A stretch of DNA of 15,519 nt, from the NCBI GenBank assembly GCA_035281845.1, contig DATEVL010000006.1, forward strand, positions 1 to 15,519, in the 5' to 3' direction. Under the pieces are notes generated by a model. The model was not told the DNA's origin. It did no database searches and saw only the letters and a list, made by a program, of their open reading frames with translations. A program made the position numbers and the translations under genes. Origin of the DNA: DATEVL01 sp035281845. GTDB lineage: Bacteria > Chloroflexota > Anaerolineae > Anaerolineales > E44-bin32. This document shows, in pieces, positions 1-6,485 of the stretch. Numbering within the stretch: the stretch's first letter is position 1; each line of letters opens with the position of its first letter.

Positions 1-2
1 AG

Positions 3-59
3 GAAGCCCTGCGCCGCGGCTTCGGCCCGCCTCCCCCCACCCCGGAGTGGATCCTATGA
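3..59 (+). CDS. C-terminal end of an unidentified protein (partial, runs off the left edge)
   Basis: Reading from base 3, the frame is open and ends at TGA 57-59. It encodes the tail EALRRGFGPPPPTPEWIL. The stop overlaps the ATG of the next gene (ATG 56-58, TGA 57-59), the classic ATGA translational-coupling arrangement. This is the main reason to believe the frame is real. The GGAG that serves the downstream start (44-47) lies inside its last codons. Eighteen residues, proline-rich near the end, are too few to assign a family. Its position just before a CooC-type ATPase makes a CO dehydrogenase or hydrogenase-related gene plausible, but that is context only. The alternative is non-coding DNA with a chance stop. 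Confidence 0.5.
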   Translation, partial: EALRRGFGPPPPTPEWIL

Positions 60-838
60 AAATCGCCGTCACCGGTAAGGGCGGGGTCGGCAAAACAACC
101 CTGACCGCGCTTCTCGCTCGCGCCTTCGTCGAACAGGGCTACAAGGTGCTGGCGATCGACGCCGACCCTTCGCCTTGCCTGGGCCAAGCGCTTGGGTTCC
201 CTTCCGACGCCCTGGCCCGGCTCGAGCCGATCGCTCGCATGGAGGCGCTGATCCTCGAGCGGACCGGCGCCCAGCCGGGATCGATCGGCGGTTACTTCAA
301 GCTGAATCCGCGCGTCGATGATCTACCGGACGCGTTCGCCGTGGAACACGACGGGGTCCGGCTGCTCGAGCTGGGCGCGGTCGAGATGGGGGGCGCCGGC
401 TGCATCTGCCCCGAGAGCGCCGTGCTGCGCTCGCTCGTCACCCACCTGCTGCTCCGGCGGGACGAGGTCATCCTGCTCGACCTGTACGCCGGCGTCGAGC
501 ACCTCGGCCGGGCGACGGCCGACGCCGTCGACGCCATGTTGATCGTGGTCGAGCCGACCGTGCGCAGTCTGACGACCGCTGCCCAGATCAAGAAACTAGC
601 CGAGGACCTGCGGCTCCCGCGGTTGTTCCTGGTCGGAAGCAAGGTTCAATCCGACGATGATCGCAACTTCATCGCCGCAGGTTCCCCCGACCTGGCAGTG
701 CTGGGCTACCTGTCGGCCGACCCCGCCGTGCGACAAGCCGACCGCACGTCGGCCGCCGTATACGACATTTCCGGCAGATTGCGTTCCGAGGCGCAGGCAC
801 TCGTTCAGGCCCTGACACGAGTCCGGGCCGAAGCCTGA
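56..838 (+). CDS. cooC: CooC-type nickel-insertion ATPase (MinD/ParA-like P-loop protein)
   Basis: This is a SIMIBI-class ATPase that in the CooC family loads or matures nickel in anaerobic CO dehydrogenase in the cytoplasm. The N-terminus opens directly with a deviant Walker A loop (GKGGVGKTT, residues 7-15, with the extra lysine K8). It is followed by AIDADPS (residues 33-39), with two aspartates typical of MinD/CooC proteins. A CxC motif (GCICPE, Cys116 and Cys118) matches the dimer-interface metal site known from CooC1. DLYAGVEHLGR matches the family's switch II region. The length of 260 residues is normal. I chose ATG 56 because GGAG at 44-47 sits 8 nt upstream and the product then begins MKIAVTGKGG, as in the family. 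GTG 47 would add three residues and overlap the Shine-Dalgarno. The gene is coupled to the preceding gene by ATGA and converges on the hyp operon, leaving a 60-bp gap. Some relatives act on hydrogenase or other Ni/Fe-S enzymes, so the CO dehydrogenase link is inferred. Confidence 0.87.
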   Translation: MKIAVTGKGGVGKTTLTALLARAFVEQGYKVLAIDADPSPCLGQALGFPSDALARLEPIARMEALILERTGAQPGSIGGYFKLNPRVDDLPDAFAVEHDGVRLLELGAVEMGGAGCICPESAVLRSLVTHLLLRRDEVILLDLYAGVEHLGRATADAVDAMLIVVEPTVRSLTTAAQIKKLAEDLRLPRLFLVGSKVQSDDDRNFIAAGSPDLAVLGYLSADPAVRQADRTSAAVYDISGRLRSEAQALVQALTRVRAEA

Positions 839-898
839 TTCCACCGCCCTTCCGGCGGCCAGCACGCCGGCCCTTCGAGGCGCTGGCGTTTCCGTTCT

Positions 899-2203
899 TC
901 AGCGATCCCGGAGTTCCGCCGTGGTCGGCACCGCCCCTCGTCGCGTTGCCAAAACGGAGCGGGCGATCGCAACCAGGCTACGGAGCGACAACCCGTTCGC
1001 CCACACCCGGCGATAGGGGCCGTTGGCCGAAACCGCTTCGAAGAGAGCCTCATAGAGCCGGGGCTCGCGTTTCCCTGCCTCGAGGATGATGTCGAAAAGC
1101 CCCATCCGGGCCAGTCCGATGGCCGACAGGCGCATCGCCCGGCCAAAGGGAACGTCACGAATCAGATCCCGGTTGGCCGGCAGATAGTGGTGCTGGAAGG
1201 CCTGAGCCGAAATCCCGACGCGCAGCATCGTCTCCGCCGCCCGGATCCCTGTCTGGACCGCCGAGGTGACGCCCTTCCCCTTGAACGCCCGCACAAGACC
1301 GGCGGCGTCTCCGATCATCACCCAACGATCGCCGAAGGTACCCTTCGCCAACGAGACGGGAAAGCGACCCTTGAAGCAGCGCAGGTCGTTCGCGTCCAGC
1401 AGGCCGGCCTGCTCGAGGTTGGGGAGGACGCGGCGGACCTCGGAAAACTGGAGGAAGTCCTGCAGGACGGCCGAATCAACGGAAGGGCCGGCGATGTTGA
1501 TGGTCAGATGATTGCCCTTCGGAGTGACGGCCCCGAATTCGATGCGTTTCTCTTTCGGCAAGAAGGCGTGGATGCGCACGCCGAAGGTCTCCATCGCTCG
1601 ATCCCCCGGATGGTACTTGGTCACGACCGAGGGCAAGGCCTGCGGCGGGCGGTAGCCGCAGACCCGTTGGAAGATCGCCGCCGCCCCTTCGTCCATCCCG
1701 AAGGCTCCGACGACAACGTCGGCCTCCACCGGTCCCGCCTCGGTGTAGACGACGACGCCTCCCTGCAGGAACTCCAGATCCACCGCACGCGCCGGGATCA
1801 ACGAGACGCCGCTTTCCCGCGCCTGCTCGAGCATGAAGGCGTCGAATTGAACCCGGCGAACGGCGTGGGATGTGACGCCCTTCCGCCCGAGCGCCAACGA
1901 TGTGTGGGTCGCGTGGAGGACGTATTCCTCGATCACCGTGCGGACCAGGTGATCCGGAAACGGAATCCCCAGGTCCGCTTCCAGCAGGCCGGCGAGCGGC
2001 GGAGAGAGGACCCCGGCACATTGGTTGTGGTGCCGCTCGCCGACGAACTCTTTCCCTTCGAGGATCGTCACCGTGAAGCGCCTGCCCTCGCGCAGAGCAC
2101 ACCGCTGCAACGCGATGGCACAAGCCACGCCGGCGGGCCCACCCCCGATGATGATCACGCGCCCGCCGGAACCGAGGGGACCCATGCCCGTGGCGCTAGC
2201 CAT
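899..2203 (-). CDS. FAD-dependent oxidoreductase, geranylgeranyl-reductase/FixC-like superfamily (second paralog)
   Basis: This is a 434-residue flavoprotein. The N-terminal dinucleotide-binding fold carries IIIGGGPAG (17-25). The second FAD motif is FGDRWVMIGDAAG (about 290-302), followed by a lysine- and glycine-rich loop. NQCAGVLS (60-67, Cys62) matches the cysteine-containing substrate-side loop of this superfamily. GAVTPKG (224-230) is shared with the neighbouring paralog. No membrane segment is clear, although the last 100 residues are helical and basic. The family includes archaeal and plant geranylgeranyl reductases and quinone-linked FixC-type proteins, so either isoprenoid-chain reduction or electron transfer to quinone is possible. 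I cannot choose between them. ATG 2203 has GAGGAG four bases upstream. It overlaps the end of the upstream paralog by 8 bp, so the two are probably translationally coupled. It is the last gene of the hyp operon. Confidence 0.8.
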   Translation of the reverse strand: MASATGMGPLGSGGRVIIIGGGPAGVACAIALQRCALREGRRFTVTILEGKEFVGERHHNQCAGVLSPPLAGLLEADLGIPFPDHLVRTVIEEYVLHATHTSLALGRKGVTSHAVRRVQFDAFMLEQARESGVSLIPARAVDLEFLQGGVVVYTEAGPVEADVVVGAFGMDEGAAAIFQRVCGYRPPQALPSVVTKYHPGDRAMETFGVRIHAFLPKEKRIEFGAVTPKGNHLTINIAGPSVDSAVLQDFLQFSEVRRVLPNLEQAGLLDANDLRCFKGRFPVSLAKGTFGDRWVMIGDAAGLVRAFKGKGVTSAVQTGIRAAETMLRVGISAQAFQHHYLPANRDLIRDVPFGRAMRLSAIGLARMGLFDIILEAGKREPRLYEALFEAVSANGPYRRVWANGLSLRSLVAIARSVLATRRGAVPTTAELRDR

Positions 2204-3476
2204 GGCGCTCCTCGAGAAACGCCCTCGCCAGCCCTCCCAGGCTTCTCGGACTCAGCGCCAATCGCACTAAGGCCTGGTACGGTTCGTCGCCGGTAAACAT
2301 TCCCCACAGGATCCGTATCTGCGTCCGGTGGGGCTGGCTGCCTCGCGCCTCTTCCCGCAGGATTCTCTTCCAGGCCCGCAGGGCGCGGGGTGTCGTCAGC
2401 GCTCTTGACCATAGACGAACGAGCCATTTTCCATACAGGTTGTCCCGGGCGATCCGGCGGCAGACGGGCGCGTAGAATCGGCGGAAGTCGTCGGCCCCGA
2501 TTCCGTGGCGAACGGCAGTCTCCATCGCGGCGCTGGCCGTAACAAAAGCCGAACCGATCCCGTCTTTGTACAGCCGGGTCACGGCCGCATCGCCGACGGC
2601 GACCCAGCGATCGCCGAAGATCCGCTGAGCCGGCTGGACGGCGATCCGCGGTGTACAACCGCACAGACTTCCCTGGAGCGGAGCGAGCGAGGGGGTGAGG
2701 CCTTGAGCCTCGAGGAAGTCCGGAACGGCGTCGGTCGTCAGGCCGTCGCCCAGCAGCGAGATATTGAGGTACTCGCCCTTGGGGATCAGCGCGCCGAACA
2801 CCAAGCCGCGCGGATGCCGGAAATAGGTTCGGACGACATCGTTCGGCCAGTCCGACGGGCGCTGGACCTCATCCTGCGCCATGACGCTGGTTTTGGGGGA
2901 CCGATATCCGAACCGGGCATCGAGCGGAGACCGAGAATTCACCCCTGTGGCCAGAACCAGCAGATCGGCGGAGAAGGTTTGCCGCGCCGTATGAACGACA
3001 GGGCCTCCCGACCAGCCGACGCGGCCGACGCGCGCCGGGATGTGCTTGGCCCCTCGGACACCGGCCTGCTTGAGCAGGAAGTCGTCAAACGACGCCTCCC
3101 CTGCGGAATGGCCCAGGCGAGGGCCGCCTCCACGGTAGACCGAAACGATCTCGGACCCGGGAGTAGGAGTCTCGATGGGGTAGACCTCCCCATCGAGATG
3201 GGCTTCGTAGGCCCGAATATAGGCCTGGATGACCTCCGGAGGCAGACTCACGTCCAGCTTGGTCAGACCAGCCAGCAAACGGGAGGAGAGGACCCCGGCG
3301 CACCGGTTGCACCCCGCCGGCCCCCGCTCCTTGAAATTGCGAGGCTCGAAAATCAACACTTCGAGGGAGAGACCTTGAGCCTGCGCAATCTGTAGGAGAT
3401 GGAGGGCGGCGAAGCTGCCGGCCGGCCCCCCGCCGACGATACATACCCGGCTGCCGTCTTGAAGCGTCGGCTTCAT
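2196..3476 (-). CDS. FAD-dependent oxidoreductase, geranylgeranyl-reductase/FixC-like superfamily (first paralog)
   Basis: This 426-residue flavoprotein is homologous to the next gene. Shared landmarks are VGGGPAG (14-20), CNRCAGVLS (56-64), a phenylalanine-aspartate segment ending FLLKQAG (about 130-139), GALIPKGEYLNIS (228-240) and FGDRWVAVGDAA (288-298). In the second FAD motif the usual glycine after GDAA is replaced (GDAAV), while KDGIGSA follows as expected. It has a CxxC (Cys56, Cys59) plus a CxC (Cys272, Cys274). The paralog does not reproduce this pattern, so a metal or disulfide role is conceivable but unproven. ATG 3476 is preceded by GGAGG about ten bases upstream. The gene lies 53 bp downstream of hypE and overlaps the following paralog by 8 bp. 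Specific substrate unknown; reduction of polyprenyl chains or electron delivery to quinone are the family-based options. Confidence 0.8.
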   Translation of the reverse strand: MKPTLQDGSRVCIVGGGPAGSFAALHLLQIAQAQGLSLEVLIFEPRNFKERGPAGCNRCAGVLSSRLLAGLTKLDVSLPPEVIQAYIRAYEAHLDGEVYPIETPTPGSEIVSVYRGGGPRLGHSAGEASFDDFLLKQAGVRGAKHIPARVGRVGWSGGPVVHTARQTFSADLLVLATGVNSRSPLDARFGYRSPKTSVMAQDEVQRPSDWPNDVVRTYFRHPRGLVFGALIPKGEYLNISLLGDGLTTDAVPDFLEAQGLTPSLAPLQGSLCGCTPRIAVQPAQRIFGDRWVAVGDAAVTRLYKDGIGSAFVTASAAMETAVRHGIGADDFRRFYAPVCRRIARDNLYGKWLVRLWSRALTTPRALRAWKRILREEARGSQPHRTQIRILWGMFTGDEPYQALVRLALSPRSLGGLARAFLEERHG

Positions 3477-3529
3477 GCGATCCGACCCTCCTACGACGCT
3501 GGTCTTCCGGAAACCTGGTCCGATCTTCC

Positions 3530-4624
3530 TCAGCAGATGCGCGGCAGCATCTCGCCGCTCAGCATCTCGACGACACGCGTGGTCCCCAAGCGCGTCTGGA
3601 GCCGGACCCGGCCGGCCGGGGTGCCTTCGACCACGCCGATCCGTTGAGCGCCGCGACCCAAGGGATGGGCCCGCAGCGCCTTCAGGGCGGCGTCGCTGGC
3701 TTCGCCCGCGGCGATCACCACCAGGCGCCCCTCGTTAGCCACATACAACGGGTCGAAGCCAAGCAGCTCGCAAGCCGAGGCCACCGCCGGCCGGACGGGG
3801 ATGGCCTCCTCCTCGAGCGTGATCGACGCTCCGCTCTGCTGCGCAATCTCGTTCAGCGTCGTCGCCAGTCCGCCGCGAGTCGGATCACGCAGCACGTGGA
3901 TCGCCACTCCGGCGTCGAACAGCGCCTCCACCAGGCCGTTGAGCGGTGCCACATCGGACTCGACATCGATGGCGAAGCCCAGCTGTCCGCGCGCCGCCAG
4001 CACCGCCAGCCCGTGATCCCCCACAGGCCCCGAGACCAAGACCGTGTCGCCGGGCCGCGCCTGCGCGCCGCCCACGTCGCGCCCGACCGGGATCGTCCCG
4101 ACCCCGGTCGTCTGGATGAAGACTCCGTCGGCCTTGCCGCGCTCGGCGACCTTGGTGTCGCCGGCGATAATCTGCACGCCGGCCTCCTCCGCCGTCCGGC
4201 GCATCGAGTCGGCGATGCGCTGGAGCACGTCCATTTCGAGGCCTTCTTCGAGAATGAACGAAGCCGTCAACCACAACGGATGGGCTCCCATCACGGCCAG
4301 ATCGTTGACCGTCCCACTGATCGCCAGCCGGCCGATATCCCCGCCGGGGAAGAAAAGCGGGGCGACGATGTGCGCGTCGGTGGTCACCGCCAGCCGGGCG
4401 GCGGCCGGCAACGTCACCACCGCCGCGTCGTCGCCACGTCGCAGCGCCGGATTGTCGAATGCTTCCAGGAAGATCTTCCGCACCAGCCGGTGTGTCAGCA
4501 GGCCGCCGCTGCCGTGGCCGAGCACGACGCGCGTCTCGTGCGGCAGAGGCAGCGGGCAAGTGAGATCCGCCGGGTTGGGGGCGCCCTGGATCTTCGCTGC
4601 CGCGAGCTTCATCTCTCTTGTCAT
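3530..4624 (-). CDS. hypE: Hydrogenase maturation protein HypE
   Basis: HypE is an ATP-dependent dehydratase. It receives a carbamoyl group from HypF on its C-terminal cysteine and dehydrates it to a thiocyanate, the source of the CN ligands of the [NiFe] centre. The product ends PRIC, placing the acceptor cysteine at the very C-terminus as in all functional HypE proteins. Family landmarks are the GHGSGG motif near the start of the core, RGDDAAVV, TTDAHIVAPLFFPGGDIGRLA, GTVNDLAVMGA, GDTKVAERGKAD and RDPTRGGLATTLNE. The start is uncertain: ATG 4624 has AAGGGG about five bases upstream (364 aa), ATG 4612 lacks a well-spaced site (360 aa), and the frame can extend to 4666. The first 20 or so residues precede the conserved CPLP segment and derive from repeat DNA. 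The gene is separated from hypD by about 460 bp of repeats, unlike the tight spacing elsewhere in the operon. Confidence 0.95.
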   Translation of the reverse strand: MTREMKLAAAKIQGAPNPADLTCPLPLPHETRVVLGHGSGGLLTHRLVRKIFLEAFDNPALRRGDDAAVVTLPAAARLAVTTDAHIVAPLFFPGGDIGRLAISGTVNDLAVMGAHPLWLTASFILEEGLEMDVLQRIADSMRRTAEEAGVQIIAGDTKVAERGKADGVFIQTTGVGTIPVGRDVGGAQARPGDTVLVSGPVGDHGLAVLAARGQLGFAIDVESDVAPLNGLVEALFDAGVAIHVLRDPTRGGLATTLNEIAQQSGASITLEEEAIPVRPAVASACELLGFDPLYVANEGRLVVIAAGEASDAALKALRAHPLGRGAQRIGVVEGTPAGRVRLQTRLGTTRVVEMLSGEMLPRIC

Positions 4625-4871
4625 TCCGCCCCTTCGGGATGCTCCGCGAAGCGAGCCCTCACACATTTGTCATCCCGAGGGAGCCCTTCGGCTCCGCTCA
4701 GGGCGACCGAGGGATCCCTGAGGCGCTGGCCGAGTCGGCCCCCACGGGTGCGCCGAGTGCTCCAACCACGCGCCCCGGGGATTCCCACCTGCACTTTGCA
4801 GCTGCGCTGCCAGCGCAGGTGCAAGTGTCGCTCAACTTGCGGGCCTCGGAAGTCAGCCGGGTTGGGGGCGC
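4619..4871. repeat. Dispersed-repeat cluster, left part of the hypD-hypE spacer
   Basis: This stretch has no credible gene. It opens with TGTCATTCCG (4619-4628) followed by a 31-base block (4628-4658) that recurs exactly at 4911-4941. A second TGTCATCCCGAGGGA-type motif begins near 4669, and a GC-rich hairpin-prone segment near 4786-4822 has arms CACCTGC and GCAGGTG. The block 4856-4871 repeats 16 bases found inside the first codons of hypE (4569-4584). Such TGTCAT-ended, GC-rich elements are typical of non-coding dispersed repeats. hypE begins within the left end, so the repeat overlaps coding DNA by six bases at the chosen start. Confidence 0.75.
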
Positions 4872-4901
4872 GTGACCCGGCCCGCGTGTACCTTTCAACA
4901 T

Positions 4902-5057
4902 TGTCATTTCGCCCCTTCGGGATGCTCCGCGAAGCGAGCCCCGAGCGAATGCGAGAGGGCGAGCGACACTTGGCAGCTGCGCTGCCTGCGCAGGTGCAAG
5001 TGTCGCTCGCCCTTCGGTCTCTACAGACCGCCAAGGGCGGGCTCACTCGGAATGACA
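4902..5057. repeat. MITE-like element with terminal inverted repeats and internal hairpin
   Basis: The element begins TGTCATTTCG (4902-4911) and ends CGGAATGACA (5048-5057). These ends are inverted repeats with one mismatch in ten. Inside, 4956-4972 and 4997-5013 form a perfect 17-bp inverted repeat, with further imperfect pairing of the segment between them, giving a long hairpin. The first 40 bases match the repeat at 4619-4658. No transposase is encoded, so this would be a non-autonomous element or REP-type sequence. It lies in the operon between hypD (30 bp away) and hypE and could attenuate or process the transcript. Target-site duplications were not established. Confidence 0.65.
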
Positions 5058-5087
5058 TTGGGTATGGAGGTCCGCCTGATTGAGCGT

Positions 5088-6203
<1,116 letters not shown>

Positions 6204-6212
6204 CGCTCCTTC

Positions 6213-6473
6213 TTAGCTCCCCGCGAGCTTGGAGCTCGCGGGGAGCTCCTGTGCGGCGATCTCCTCCAGCAGGGCTTGCGTCTCACGCGCCTCCGACTCC
6301 GACACCACGCTGATGGCGAATCCAACATGCACCACGACGTAGTCGCCGAGCCCGGCCTCGGGGACGTAGGCGAGGCAGACCTCGCGCCGGGTTCCTCCGA
6401 AATCGACGGTCGCCATCCGCAGCCCGTCGCGTTCACGGACCTCCACGATCTGTCCTGGAACTCCGAGGCACAT
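6213..6473 (-). CDS. hypC: Hydrogenase maturation chaperone HypC
   Basis: HypC is a small chaperone that binds HypD, receives the iron unit and delivers it to the hydrogenase large subunit. The product is 86 residues and begins MCLGVPGQ. Cys2, exposed after Met removal, is the essential ligand. GDYVVVHVGFAIS (43-55, with His49) matches the conserved second half. The start ATG 6473 has AAGGGAG about six bases upstream, within 12 bp of the hypF stop. The last eleven codons (ELPASSKLAGS) coincide with a perfect inverted repeat and look like an added tail beyond the conserved core. The single HypC/HupF-type protein here presumably serves whatever hydrogenase the genome has. Confidence 0.96.
   Translation of the reverse strand: MCLGVPGQIVEVRERDGLRMATVDFGGTRREVCLAYVPEAGLGDYVVVHVGFAISVVSESEARETQALLEEIAAQELPASSKLAGS
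6215..6247 (-). promoter_or_regulatory. Perfect 15-bp inverted repeat at the hypC/hypD junction (RNA hairpin)
   Basis: Bases 6215-6229 and 6233-6247 are exact reverse complements separated by three bases. The hairpin covers the final codons of hypC including part of its stop and ends 12 bases before the hypD start. It lacks a following U-run, so it is not a typical intrinsic terminator. Likely roles are mRNA stabilisation or processing, or tuning of HypD translation relative to HypC. The role is inferred; the palindrome itself is directly visible. Confidence 0.6.
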
Positions 6474-6485
6474 TCCCGACTCCCT

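Noticed and set aside
839..898. Terminator between cooC and the hyp operon
   Set aside because: Only a 5-bp stem (CCGCC/GGCGG, 844-858) with no T-run in either direction; too weak to call.
1187..2296. Long plus-strand frame opposite the second flavoprotein
   Set aside because: The minus-strand frame has two FAD motifs and a good ribosome-binding site; the plus frame has neither.
4619..5057. CRISPR array
   Set aside because: The repeats are few, unequal in length and spacing, and contain internal inverted repeats. No cas genes are in the window.
3644..5083. A 479-codon plus-strand open frame over hypE and the repeat cluster
   Set aside because: Opposite hypE for its first two thirds, and the rest translates repeat DNA. 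No family features.
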